The notes under the pieces are model-generated. The model searched no databases. It was given only the letters and a program-made list of their open reading frames with translations, and was not told where the DNA came from. A program made the position numbers and the translations under genes. A stretch of DNA of 64,000 nucleotides from Hyphomicrobiales bacterium (GTDB lineage: Bacteria; Pseudomonadota; Alphaproteobacteria; Rhizobiales; Beijerinckiaceae): positions 1,404,001 to 1,468,000 of the forward strand of contig CAKNFP010000001.1 in the NCBI GenBank assembly GCA_930633525.1. The letters are read 5' to 3'. Positions within the stretch are counted from its first letter, which is position 1. Every line of letters begins with the position of its first letter. Positions 9,002 through 18,192 of this stretch are shown piece after piece.

Positions 9002-9466
9002 ATGGATCTGAAATCAGCGAAGGTTGACGGCGCCCTTATCGAGGCCGGCGAGTGGGTGAAGGACATCCCCGAGATGGACAACCTCGAGCTCAAGGTGCGT
9101 GGCCTCGGCTGCGTGGAGTTCAAGCGTTATTTAGCCAAGCGCTACCGGCTCGTGCCGAAGGGCGCCCGTCACCGTGACGGCTCCATTGATCCGAATTTGC
9201 AGGACGTCATCGCCACCGATGCTCTGGTGGAAACCGTCCTGCTCGACTGGCGCAACGTGGAAGAAGGCGGTGTGCCGGTGCCTTACAGCAAGGATGTGGC
9301 GCGCCAATATCTCACCAATCCGGATTACCGGCCCTTGCGGGATGCGGTCTCCTGGGCGGCCAACGTCGTTGCCTCCGGCGGCGCGCTGTCCGATGAGGAT
9401 GTGTTGGGAAACTCCGCGCCTATGTCGAATGGCAGCACGGCTGGAGCCGCCATCACGACGCTCTAG
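9002..9466 (+). CDS. Tail assembly chaperone, short form (gpG-like)
   Basis: A 154-aa acidic protein with AAGGAG upstream of its ATG. It lies between tail tube and tape measure, the position of the lambda G chaperone. The sequence includes KVRGLGCVEFKRYLAKRYR and DVARQYLTNPDYRPLRDAV, common in siphophage chaperones. Near its end, positions 9406-9412 form a -1 slippery heptamer in the reading frame, so this is the unshifted product. The last ~17 residues are low-complexity, as expected for the short form. Confidence 0.85.
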   Translation: MDLKSAKVDGALIEAGEWVKDIPEMDNLELKVRGLGCVEFKRYLAKRYRLVPKGARHRDGSIDPNLQDVIATDALVETVLLDWRNVEEGGVPVPYSKDVARQYLTNPDYRPLRDAVSWAANVVASGGALSDEDVLGNSAPMSNGSTAGAAITTL

Positions 9467-9744
9467 TCGCCAATTTCGAGCGAATCGGGCAACCGGTGCC
9501 AGACCATCTGCTGGCGCCGGATCTCGATCCCGTCGAGGCCGAGATCGTCGACGCCTTCAACGATCTCACCTCCGACCGGCCCGTGGGTTTCGGCGTCGGG
9601 CCCATCCCCTTCACGGCCATCGACCGCTACGCCGCGCGCTACGGCTTCGATGCGCCCGACGAGTTCGATTTCCTGCGGCGTGCCCTGCGCGCCATGGATG
9701 CGAAGTTTCTGGAGCTGACGGCGAAACCGCGCGGAAAGACTTGA
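9002..9744 (+). CDS. Tail assembly chaperone, frameshift product (gpGT-like)
   Basis: Predicted -1 frameshift extension of the chaperone. Ribosomes slipping at G GGA AAC (9406-9412) move from the codons GGA AAC to GGG AAA and enter a frame open from 9397 to the TGA at 9742-9744. The fused product would be about 247 aa. The downstream frame reads as a good protein (VEWQHGWSRHHDALVANFER, then EAEIVDAFNDLTSDRP) well before its only start candidate, a GTG at 9496, which argues for fusion rather than separate initiation. This is the lambda G/GT arrangement; slippage itself is inferred. Confidence 0.85.
9406..9412 (+). promoter_or_regulatory. -1 programmed frameshift slippery site GGGAAAC
   Basis: Heptamer of the X XXY YYZ form, phased as G GGA AAC in the chaperone frame. 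Lambda uses the closely similar GGGAAAG between G and T. The -1 frame downstream is open to 9744 and protein-like. Confidence 0.85.
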
Positions 9745-9788
9745 TCCCGCGCGGATCGCATCGCTAGCATGCCCAAAACTTGGGGGTG

Positions 9789-10100
9789 ATGATGCGTTGG
9801 GCAGTTCTGGTCGCGCCGTTGGCGCTGGTGGGGTGTATTTCGGCGAAGCCGGGGGCGGAGTCTGTACAGTTGTTGGCCAATGCTGAGCTTGTCAAAGGCT
9901 GCGCCTTTATCGAACAAGACAGTATTGGTATTGACGCATTGGAGAGCGGGGGGATCGACAATCTCCGCAAGGATCTTATTACAAAAATGAAGAACAAGGC
10001 GGTCTCTGTTGGCGGAACTCATGTTCTCACATCGGGGCCTACAGTGTCTCTACCGGGACCGGTAACAAACATAACCGGCGACATATACCGCTGCGGCTAG
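9789..10100 (+). CDS. DUF4156-like phage lipoprotein (moron)
   Basis: A small exported lipoprotein: MMRWAVLVAPLALVGC is a signal peptide ending in a lipobox (LVGC), so the mature protein would be lipidated at the Cys. The mature part ends in GGTHVLTS ... GDIYRC with paired cysteines, resembling DUF4156 lipoproteins. It is inserted between tail chaperone and tape measure, with lower GC than its neighbours and its own terminator at 10123. A weak promoter-like pair, TTGATC (9741) and TAGCAT (9765) spaced 18, precedes it. The start could be ATG 9789 or 9792. A role in the lysogen envelope or superinfection exclusion is conjecture. Confidence 0.72.
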   Translation: MMRWAVLVAPLALVGCISAKPGAESVQLLANAELVKGCAFIEQDSIGIDALESGGIDNLRKDLITKMKNKAVSVGGTHVLTSGPTVSLPGPVTNITGDIYRCG

Positions 10101-10122
10101 AAATCGCAGCATAGGAAATAAC

Positions 10123-10154
10123 AAGGCCGTCCTTTTGGGCGGCCTTTTCTTTTG
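10123..10154 (+). terminator. Rho-independent terminator after lipoprotein gene
   Basis: Stem AAGGCCG / CGGCCTT (extended by TCC/GGG pairing in the loop) followed by TTCTTTT. It ends the lipoprotein unit just before the tape measure start at 10164. Confidence 0.8.
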
Positions 10155-10163
10155 GGGTGACGC

Positions 10164-13100
10164 ATGGACCTTGCGAATGCGAAGGTGGTTCGCCTCGTCG
10201 AGACGCGCTACACCTCCGAAGGCGCGGCCAAAGCGATCGGTGATGCCGACAAGGTCGCGGAAAGCCAGGAGAAGGTCAGTCAATCGACTGGCGCCGTGGC
10301 GGAGGCGACGGACAGGACGGCCAAAACCATCCTCAGCGCCGAGGGCTCCTACAAGCGCCTGCTGACGTCAGTCGACAAGCAGTTCCGCGCGCAATCGCAG
10401 CTTGCCTCCGGGCAGGCCGCGCTCAGTCGCGCCATCCAGCAGGGGGTCATCGACACCCGCGAATATGATCGCGTGATGGCGTTGCTGGCAACGCGCTACG
10501 GCGGCGTCAAGTCGTCAAGCACCGAGCTCGTCATCGCCAACGACAATGTCGCCGGAAGTTTCGCCCGCGTCGTGCAGGCGGCCCAGGCCGCCGTGCCCGG
10601 CCTCGCCCGGTTTGGCGGGTTCGTGCCCAGCATCAGCGGGCTCGCGGGTGGCATCGCGGCTGTCGGCACCGCGGCGCTGGCCGCGGGAACGGCGATCGCA
10701 TCGGCTGGCGATGAATTCACGCGCTATGGCAATCTGTTGCAGGCAGCGGGCGTATCGGCGGCGGAGCTCGGTGCCCGTCAACAGCTGCTTGTTGACCTCG
10801 CCCTGAATACCCGCACCGCGCTCGAGCCGACCGTCACCCTCTATGCCGGCCTGTCGCGCTCGACGCAGGAGCTCGGCAAGTCGCAGGCCGAGGTTGCCCG
10901 CGCGACCGAGACGATCAACAAGGCCTTCAAGCTCGGCGGCGTATCGGCGGAATCGGCGGCCGGCGCCATCCTCCAGCTCAACCAAGCCATGGCGGCCGGT
11001 GCCCTGCGCGGTGATGAGCTGAATTCCGTGCTCGAAGGCGCGCCGCCGCTCGCGCGGCTGATCGCCAAGGAATTTGAGGTCGGCATCGGCGAGCTGAAGA
11101 AGCTTGGCGAGGAAGGCAAGCTCTCCGCCACGCGGGTGTTCGACGCCATCGTGAAGGGCTCCGACGACATCGATTCGTCCTTCCGCGACAGCAAGGTCAC
11201 GATGCAGGACGCCGCCACCAATGGTGTGACGGCCTTCACCGACCTGGGCGCGGCGCTCGATCGGGTGCTTGGGATTTCAACGCGGGTTGCGGGCGCGATC
11301 AACAGCGTCGCGGCGAGCGTTAGGAATGTCGCGGCGGCCGTGCGCGAACTCCCTGATGGCATCGAGCTGGCCAATATTCAGGGGTTGGACAAGCAGATCC
11401 AGGAATATCAATCCCGCGCGGGCAATCGCGCCTATGCCAACGCCCTATCAGGCGGTGTTGACCCTATCACCGGGACCATCATTGATGGATCGCGTGAGGC
11501 GACTGACGCCACCAAGGAGCTCATCGCCCAGCGCGACAAGCTGATCGAACAGCGGATCAACCGCCAGGTTGGCGTTGCGCCGGGCGTGCCGGACCCCGCG
11601 GCCCAGCTTGTCGGCATCGCCAATGATAACATCAAGAGATCGATCGACGGGATCGGCGCGCAGGCCGACGCCATGGATGAGCTCGGCCGCAGCGTCGACA
11701 AATCCTTCGCCGGCATCAGCAAGCTCGGCGAGGCCAACCGGGCGCTCGACAAGTCGTTGCAGGATGCGACGCGCAACGGCCTGAAGCCCTTCGATCGGGC
11801 GGTATCCGACGCGCAGAAAGGGTTGGCGGAGCGGAAGAAAGTCGCCGAGGAGATGGCGAAATCGGGCGTCGCCCAGGCCGACATCAACGCCTATCTCGCA
11901 AAAAGCGAGTCGGTTTACGCCAAGGAGGTCAGCAACGCCAGCGCCGCCGAGGCGAAGCGCTCCAAGAGCAACAAGGACACCGTCAGCTCCTATGACAGCC
12001 TGTTGCAGCGCACGCGCGACCGCATCGAGGAGTTGCGTCTCGAGCGGCAATATGTGGGGCAGACCAGCGACGCGGTGATGAAGCTGAAGCTGTCGCACGA
12101 CCTGGAGCGGGCGGCGAAGAAAAGCGGAACCGCCGTCACGGAAGAAATGCGCCGGGAGTGGGATCTCCTCGGCGACAGTCTCGCGGGCGCCACGCGTGAC
12201 CTGGAGAATACCCAGCGCGCCTATCAGGATTTGCAGGACGCGCAGAAATTCCTTGGCGATAGTCTCTCGAGCTTCGTCGAGGACCTGGTGTCCGGCACGG
12301 GCTCGCTGGAAGATGCTCTGAAGCGGCTCGCCGATACCTTCCTGAAGTCAGGCTTGCAGGCCCTTCTCACCGGCGAAGGACCACTCGCCGGCATCCTCGG
12401 CGCGTCTGCGACCGAAAAGGGGAAGCAGGGGGGCCTCCTTGGCTATCTCATGGGCAACGATGTGAAGTTGTTCCGCGACACCGTGGCCAAGGGAACCGAG
12501 GACGGCTTGAAGAAGGCCGTCGGGAGCACTCCAGGCGGTGCCGGCGGAGACGCTGCCACGAACTTGTTCGGCGTGGATGGCAAAATGCTAATGGGCGGGA
12601 TCACCGCGCTAGCATCGCTTGGCGCAGCGTATGGGGGGGGCTTATCCAGCAGCTCTCCAACCATGGGGGCGGCAACTGGCGCCCTGTCGGGTGGCGTCGG
12701 CGCGTTGTCGTTGATGGCGATCCCCGCAATTGCCGCAATCCCGGGAATCGGCCCCCTCCTCGCTGTTGGTGGCGCGCTATTGGGCGGCGGCCTTGGTTTC
12801 ATGGGCGGATCGCAGTCTCAAAAGCAGCGGAAGGAAGAGCTGAAGCGCCAAGCCGAAGAGAACTATCAGCAGGCTAAGCCTCAAGTTGCTCAACTCGGTC
12901 AGATGTTCCGCGGCGACGAACTCGGTAACATCCAGCAGCAGATCCAGGCCGGAATCGACAAGCTCAACGAGCTTGGCCCGGTCCTCGTCAACGCCGGCCA
13001 TGTCGACGAGCTGATCGCGCTGCAGAAGGATTACAACACCTTCGTCAGCCGCCTGAAAGACGAGTTCCGCGACGACTTCACCGGCACGATCGAGGAGTTG

Positions 13101-15089
13101 CGCGCCGGGCTCGGCGCCCAGGGGCCGTTCAAGCAGGCCTCTGACGCGGTGAAGCAGTTCGGCGATAGCGCGAAGTCCTTCATTGCCGACACGGCCACGT
13201 CCTTCGGTGAAGGCGCTTGGCAGATCCAGAACGCGCGCGATGCCTCGATCGACTATGCCTTGTCGATGCTCGATCAGGCCAAGACGCTCACGGAAGTGCA
13301 GCAGTCCATCCAGTCGATCAACGGCACGGCTGCCGGCCTGTCGAAGGTGCTTCAGGATCTCGGCATGTCGGCCGAAGACGCGGCCAATGCCATCAACCAG
13401 CGCGTCGGCGCGGCCATGGATCGGCTGCGGTCGGCCTTCACCGATGGCCTTGAGCGCCGGCTCAATGAGGCGAGCGATCGCGGCTATATCAATGAGATCA
13501 GCGATCAGATCGCGCAGTACCGCAAGGATCTGGCGGACGCGGCCGCACTCGGTCTCGATGGCGCGCTCGCGGCCAAGGTCTTCGCGGCCGAGGCGCAGCA
13601 GATCGTCAACGGCGCCGAACTCGCGGGCGATGCCTTCAACGCCCTCGTGCAGCAGTTCCCGGAATTGGCCGGCGTCGTGAAGGAATTTTCGCAGGCGCTT
13701 GCCGACATGGGCAACGACCTTGCCGCCATCGCCCAGCGCCAGCAAGGTTACTATGATCGCATCTTCAACGCGGCCAATGACAACAGCACCCTGGAAGGCG
13801 CCCTGAAGGCCTTCGACCGCCAGGCGCAGCGCGAGCGCGAAGCGGAGATGAAGGCCGGCGGACAGGCGATCACCGATCTCGAGCTTGCCCTTGCCGCCGA
13901 GCGCGTGAAGATCGTCAATGACTTCGCGGCCAAGGCGAAGGCGGCTGAGCAGCAGGCGGCCGAACAGGCGGCGCGCGCGGCTCAGCAGAAGGTCGATGAA
14001 GCCCAGCGCGCCGTTGATGACGCCCGCGCCGATCTCCAGCGGGCCTATGAGCAGCAGGCCTCCACCATCAACGCCACGATCTCGCGGCTGGAAGCCTTCA
14101 CCTCATCAATCCGCAAGATGCGCACCGATCTGCGCTTCGACGACAGCCTGTCGCCCTATAACGATCGCCAGCAGCAGCAGGAAGCCCAGGCCACCTTCCA
14201 GGAGTTGGCGGCCAAGGCCATGGCGGGCGATCAGACAGCCATGGACCAGCTCGCCGACGCGGCGCGCCGGTATCTGGAGGAATCGAAAGCCTATTACGGC
14301 TTCAACGAGGTCTACGCCCGGATATTCGAGGAAGTGCAGTCGACCCTCGAGGCGGTCGGCAGCAAGGCGCAATCGGAACTCGATATCGCCCGCGCGCAGC
14401 TCGCGGCGCTCGACGCACAGGTCAGCGGCCTCCTCACGGTCAACGACAGCGTGCTGACGGTGGCGGCGGGCATCGAAAAGCTGAATGCGGCGGTTGCCGC
14501 CTTGGCCGCGGCGCAGGCTGCCCAGATCGGCAACGGCACAGGCACGCCCGACCAGCGCACGGCCTATGTCACCTCGCTCTACCAGAAATACTTCGGCCGC
14601 CAGCCCGACCAGGCAGGCCTTGATTTCTGGGTGAAGTCGGATCTGTCAACGGCGCAGCTCGACCAGGCTTTCGCAGATGCGAAGGAGGCCGGGGCCATGC
14701 GGCTCGGCGGCATCGTCGGCGCCTATGCCCGTGGCGGGCTGATCGGCAACGGCATCTTTGACGTCGACAGCGTCATCGCGCGCTATGCCGGCGGCGGCAA
14801 CATCGCGCTGGCTGGCGGGGAGTATGTCATGCCCGCCAACCAGACGCGGGCCAACCTCCCCGTGCTCGAGGCGATGCGCGCCGGCCGGGCGCCGGCCAAC
14901 GACGACAGCGCCAAGGAGGAGATCCGGGCGCTCAGAGCGCTCGTCGAACAATTGATCGCCGTGTCCGCGCAAGGCCATCGGGAGGTCGCCGCGGCCGTCG
15001 TCGAAAATACCAGTGCGGTGAAGGAAGACACCCGCAAGGCGGGTACTGCGCAGATTGCTCGGCAGCCTGGCGTTAGAAAGGCGTCGTGA
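10164..15089 (+). CDS. Tail tape measure protein
   Basis: At 1641 aa this is the longest gene in the window; the protein sets tail length and is ejected during infection. The N-terminal ~350 residues contain the tape-measure domain (LLATRYGGV, DEFTRYGNLLQAAGVSAAELG, AMAAGALRGDELNSVLEGAP). Two hydrophobic stretches follow, around AGGIAAVGTAALAAGTAIAS and the Gly/Ala-rich segment near residues 810-890. Long coiled-coil helices occupy residues 900-1450. The C-terminus holds a DUF4214-like segment (SLYQKYFGRQPDQAGLDFWV, about 1468-1488) and a charged tail. The next gene's start overlaps its stop. Confidence 0.95.
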   Translation: MDLANAKVVRLVETRYTSEGAAKAIGDADKVAESQEKVSQSTGAVAEATDRTAKTILSAEGSYKRLLTSVDKQFRAQSQLASGQAALSRAIQQGVIDTREYDRVMALLATRYGGVKSSSTELVIANDNVAGSFARVVQAAQAAVPGLARFGGFVPSISGLAGGIAAVGTAALAAGTAIASAGDEFTRYGNLLQAAGVSAAELGARQQLLVDLALNTRTALEPTVTLYAGLSRSTQELGKSQAEVARATETINKAFKLGGVSAESAAGAILQLNQAMAAGALRGDELNSVLEGAPPLARLIAKEFEVGIGELKKLGEEGKLSATRVFDAIVKGSDDIDSSFRDSKVTMQDAATNGVTAFTDLGAALDRVLGISTRVAGAINSVAASVRNVAAAVRELPDGIELANIQGLDKQIQEYQSRAGNRAYANALSGGVDPITGTIIDGSREATDATKELIAQRDKLIEQRINRQVGVAPGVPDPAAQLVGIANDNIKRSIDGIGAQADAMDELGRSVDKSFAGISKLGEANRALDKSLQDATRNGLKPFDRAVSDAQKGLAERKKVAEEMAKSGVAQADINAYLAKSESVYAKEVSNASAAEAKRSKSNKDTVSSYDSLLQRTRDRIEELRLERQYVGQTSDAVMKLKLSHDLERAAKKSGTAVTEEMRREWDLLGDSLAGATRDLENTQRAYQDLQDAQKFLGDSLSSFVEDLVSGTGSLEDALKRLADTFLKSGLQALLTGEGPLAGILGASATEKGKQGGLLGYLMGNDVKLFRDTVAKGTEDGLKKAVGSTPGGAGGDAATNLFGVDGKMLMGGITALASLGAAYGGGLSSSSPTMGAATGALSGGVGALSLMAIPAIAAIPGIGPLLAVGGALLGGGLGFMGGSQSQKQRKEELKRQAEENYQQAKPQVAQLGQMFRGDELGNIQQQIQAGIDKLNELGPVLVNAGHVDELIALQKDYNTFVSRLKDEFRDDFTGTIEELRAGLGAQGPFKQASDAVKQFGDSAKSFIADTATSFGEGAWQIQNARDASIDYALSMLDQAKTLTEVQQSIQSINGTAAGLSKVLQDLGMSAEDAANAINQRVGAAMDRLRSAFTDGLERRLNEASDRGYINEISDQIAQYRKDLADAAALGLDGALAAKVFAAEAQQIVNGAELAGDAFNALVQQFPELAGVVKEFSQALADMGNDLAAIAQRQQGYYDRIFNAANDNSTLEGALKAFDRQAQREREAEMKAGGQAITDLELALAAERVKIVNDFAAKAKAAEQQAAEQAARAAQQKVDEAQRAVDDARADLQRAYEQQASTINATISRLEAFTSSIRKMRTDLRFDDSLSPYNDRQQQQEAQATFQELAAKAMAGDQTAMDQLADAARRYLEESKAYYGFNEVYARIFEEVQSTLEAVGSKAQSELDIARAQLAALDAQVSGLLTVNDSVLTVAAGIEKLNAAVAALAAAQAAQIGNGTGTPDQRTAYVTSLYQKYFGRQPDQAGLDFWVKSDLSTAQLDQAFADAKEAGAMRLGGIVGAYARGGLIGNGIFDVDSVIARYAGGGNIALAGGEYVMPANQTRANLPVLEAMRAGRAPANDDSAKEEIRALRALVEQLIAVSAQGHREVAAAVVENTSAVKEDTRKAGTAQIARQPGVRKAS

Positions 15090-15292
15090 TGTGGCGAAAG
15101 ATTCTCGGCACCGGCCGTAATCGTGAGGGCAATATCATTGCGCTCATTCTCCTCATGATCATGGCCCTGATTACCGTCGTGATCTTCGGCCCCCTTCCAG
15201 GTGATCTGGACAGGGCATCTCTGTTCCTTGTCCTCGGGAGCCTTCTCAATCTAACGCTTGGCTTCCTCTTCGGCTCTGCGGGCCGCGAATAG
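15089..15292 (+). CDS. Small two-helix membrane protein
   Basis: A 67-aa protein with two hydrophobic segments (IIALILLMIMALITVVIF and LFLVLGSLLNLTLGFLFG) separated by a short charged turn. The ATG at 15089 overlaps the tape measure stop as TGATG. Size and topology fit a class II holin or a small phage membrane protein, but it is far from the endolysin, so the holin call is uncertain. Confidence 0.7.
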   Translation: MWRKILGTGRNREGNIIALILLMIMALITVVIFGPLPGDLDRASLFLVLGSLLNLTLGFLFGSAGRE

Positions 15293-15304
15293 GTAATTTC
15301 GTCC

Positions 15305-16840
15305 ATGCTCTATCTTGTCGAGATCGACGCCCATAACGGGGCGGCGCTGCTGACGTTTCGCTTCGCGACAGAAGCCTACATCACCAGCCCGTCAGACAGC
15401 CCCGCCAACACCATCTATGAGCCGCGCATCGTCGACCCCGGCTCCTTCTCCGCCAATCTCTACAACGCGGGGCAGACCGGCGGCAACGCCTCCATCGGCT
15501 TCGGCGATCTCATCCTCGCCAATGCCGATGGTGGGCTTGATGCGTGGTTTGACTATGGCTTCGACGGCCGCCGGATCGAGATCAAGCAGCTGGCGAGCGT
15601 CGCTTCGCCCTTCTCGACAGCCGTGACGGTGTTCAGGGGCACGATCGAGACGATCGACACGACCGATGCCTGGCAAACGCTGCGCGTGCGGATCTTCGAC
15701 AACCGGCTGACACTCGACAGGCCGTTGCAGGTCAACCGCTATGCCGGGACGACGCTTGGTGCCGGCAACACCGCCGAGGGCACGGAAGACCTGCGCGACC
15801 AGCCGAAGCCGCTCGTATTCGGCAAGGTCTATGGCGTCCGGCCCTATGCCGTGAACCCGTTCGACGGCGTGTTCCAGGTGGCGGACAACGCCGTCAACGA
15901 CATCGACGTCTTTGACGGCGGCTCCTCGCTCACGCAGGTCGGCAACTACACCTCACTCGCCGCCCTGATCGCCGCGACTGTCCTGCCGGGCCGCTATGCC
16001 ACCTGTTTCAGCCTCGGGCTTTTCCGCATCACGCGCTCCGCCTTCCAGCTCACCGCCGACGTGCAGGAGGGCGTGTTTGCCAATGAGAAGAATGCCGCCG
16101 CCATCGTCCGCAAGATGCTCCAGCGCGCTGGCCTCACCACGGCGGATTATTCCGAGGCGAGCCTCGCGGCGCTGAGCAGTCTCAGTCTGTCCGAATGCGG
16201 CGTCTGGATCGACAGTGATCAGCATATCCTGGACGCCGTACAGCAAGTGCTGAACTCGGTCGGCGCCTGGATCGCGCCGAACGCCAATGGCGTGCTGGAG
16301 GTCGGTCGCTTCGAGGCGCCGGGAACGCCGGTCACCACCATCACGATGGACGACATCATCCGGCCGGAGAATATGACCTTCGAGGTCACGAATGATGCGG
16401 GCCGAGGCGTGCCCGTCTGGCGCGTCGTCGCCCGCTACAAGCGGAATTATACGCCGCTGTCGGGCTCCGAGGTCGCGAAGTGCACGCAGCAGAATGAGGA
16501 CTACAAGGCCTATCTCGCCACGGAATGGCGGGAGAGGAAGGCGGAAGATGCCGCGATCAAGACCAAGTACAAGAACGCGGGCGAGCTGACGATCGAGACA
16601 TGCTTCACGCAGCCGACCGACGCGCTTGTCGAGGCGACGCGGCTGCTCTCGCTCTACAAGGTCAGGCGTGACCGGGTGAAGGTCGTGCTGTGGGCTGAGC
16701 GGGCCGCGGGCATCAAGCTCAACGACACCGTCACCGTGCAGGTGCCGCGCTTCGGCTATGCGGCCGGGCGCCTCATGCGCGTGATCGGGCGCGATGAGAA
16801 TCGCGCCGAGAACATCGTCACCCTCGATCTGTTCGGCTGA
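15305..16840 (+). CDS. Tail tip / baseplate hub-like protein
   Basis: A 511-aa protein after the tape measure, where distal tail and hub proteins are encoded. The N-terminus is beta-rich (LVEIDAHNGAALLTFRFATE, RIVDPGSFSANLYNAG). The C-terminus (AAGIKLNDTVTVQVPRFGYA, LMRVIGRDENRAENIVTLDL) resembles the end of phage hub proteins that also occur in tail-tip attachment proteins. No enzymatic motif is recognised. It ends 5 bases before the next gene, so it is part of the tail operon. The precise hub or distal-tail role is inferred. Confidence 0.72.
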   Translation: MLYLVEIDAHNGAALLTFRFATEAYITSPSDSPANTIYEPRIVDPGSFSANLYNAGQTGGNASIGFGDLILANADGGLDAWFDYGFDGRRIEIKQLASVASPFSTAVTVFRGTIETIDTTDAWQTLRVRIFDNRLTLDRPLQVNRYAGTTLGAGNTAEGTEDLRDQPKPLVFGKVYGVRPYAVNPFDGVFQVADNAVNDIDVFDGGSSLTQVGNYTSLAALIAATVLPGRYATCFSLGLFRITRSAFQLTADVQEGVFANEKNAAAIVRKMLQRAGLTTADYSEASLAALSSLSLSECGVWIDSDQHILDAVQQVLNSVGAWIAPNANGVLEVGRFEAPGTPVTTITMDDIIRPENMTFEVTNDAGRGVPVWRVVARYKRNYTPLSGSEVAKCTQQNEDYKAYLATEWRERKAEDAAIKTKYKNAGELTIETCFTQPTDALVEATRLLSLYKVRRDRVKVVLWAERAAGIKLNDTVTVQVPRFGYAAGRLMRVIGRDENRAENIVTLDLFG

Positions 16841-16845
16841 CCCTC

Positions 16846-18186
16846 ATGGCAGATAGCGCAATCGTCATCGCATCGGTCAGCAAGGCTGGCGGGGCGGGCC
16901 AGATCACCTTGCTTGTCGGCACGAGCGGCGGCGGGGAAGACGAGTGCCTGATCTACATGACCTTGAACAGGGTCGAGATCTACGCATCCAAGACCAACAA
17001 CCGCGCCACCGCCACGAAGATCGGCGACACGATCGGCACCTTCGTGCACGGCAATCTCGGCGTGTCCGAGACCTGGTATTACTGGTTCCGGGCGATCGAC
17101 AACAACACCCCGCCGCTGGTCGGCGAATGGTATCCGTTTTCGCCCACTGACGGCGTTGTGGCGACGACCAGCAACCAGGTGCCGCCGCCGAATTCGGTCG
17201 GTACGACGCAGCTGCAGGATGGCGCGGCGACCGCGCAGAAAATTGCCAATCTCGCTGTTGGCTCGGCCCATATCCAGGCGCTCGCCGTCAAAACAGCGAA
17301 CATCGACAACCTTCAGGTGACCGATGCCAAGATGGTCAGCATGTCGGCCGCCAAGCTGACAGCGGGCGTCATCACGGCGACGATCACGATGAGCACGCCA
17401 GTCATCAACGGCGGCAGTATCAACGGCGCGCGTCTCACCTTATCTGGCGGCAACTTCAATTCGCCGATGATTGACCTTGGCGGCGTCGCGCAAACGAACA
17501 TTTCGACCGTCCGGTTGACGCAAGCCGGGGCGAATAGCGAGGCTGTTCTTTGGGCCATCAACAGCGGCGCCGGCACAACCTGCCATGGCATTCGCGGCAC
17601 CAAGACCCTGATACCCGGCGGGGACGTATCGAGCGGCCTTGTCGGTGCGGCCAACGGCAGGGCCTTCTATGCGGAGATTGGCACCTATGGGCCGTTCACC
17701 GGCTCGCATGACGCTTTCATAGACAAGGATGCAGTGACGACGCTCGGCGACATCGTCTGTGATGTCAGGGTGATCGCCCGCAAGGGCATCAACGACACCA
17801 TCACCGAGGTGAAGCTCTGCGATGCGGTCGGCATGAAGAGCGCCGTTGGCGTGATCTCGATGCGATCGGCCTTCGACCCATCGACTGTGCTGGCGACATT
17901 CATCGAGACGGCCAATACCGCCTGCAACTTCCTGCGCCGCTACTGCACGGAGCGGTTCGATTTCCTGGTGATGAACGGTCTCGGCGACGGACTTCTGAAT
18001 GTCTGTGGTCGTGGCGGCGATCTCCAGCCGGGCGATCTCATCTGCACCTCGGATCTCGCCGGCAAGGGCCAGCGCCAGGCGGATGACCTTGTCCGCGCGT
18101 CCACCGTCGCGAAGGTGCGCGAGGCTGTCACCTTCTCCGATCCCGACGAGGTCAAGCTCGTCGCCTGCATCTATCTCTGCGGTTGA
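16846..18186 (+). CDS. Tail spike/fibre-like protein
   Basis: A 446-aa protein. Residues 1-110 look like a fibronectin III-like beta sandwich (RVEIYASKTNNRATA, ETWYYWFRAIDNN). Residues 125-200 are a repetitive coiled or beta-helical connector of the central-fibre type (ATAQKIANLAVGSAHIQAL, TANIDNLQVTDAKM). The C-terminal ~110 residues contain a GDLICTSDLAGKGQ and VAKVREAV pattern seen in self-cleaving chaperone ends of phage spikes (Peptidase_G2-like). The autoproteolysis idea is an inference. Placed among tail fibre genes. Confidence 0.75.
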   Translation: MADSAIVIASVSKAGGAGQITLLVGTSGGGEDECLIYMTLNRVEIYASKTNNRATATKIGDTIGTFVHGNLGVSETWYYWFRAIDNNTPPLVGEWYPFSPTDGVVATTSNQVPPPNSVGTTQLQDGAATAQKIANLAVGSAHIQALAVKTANIDNLQVTDAKMVSMSAAKLTAGVITATITMSTPVINGGSINGARLTLSGGNFNSPMIDLGGVAQTNISTVRLTQAGANSEAVLWAINSGAGTTCHGIRGTKTLIPGGDVSSGLVGAANGRAFYAEIGTYGPFTGSHDAFIDKDAVTTLGDIVCDVRVIARKGINDTITEVKLCDAVGMKSAVGVISMRSAFDPSTVLATFIETANTACNFLRRYCTERFDFLVMNGLGDGLLNVCGRGGDLQPGDLICTSDLAGKGQRQADDLVRASTVAKVREAVTFSDPDEVKLVACIYLCG

Positions 18187-18192
18187 GGCGCC

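Noticed and set aside
9496..9744. Independent gene starting at GTG 9496
   Set aside because: Protein-like sequence in this frame begins about 80 bases earlier, at the slippery site, so it is better explained as the frameshift product.
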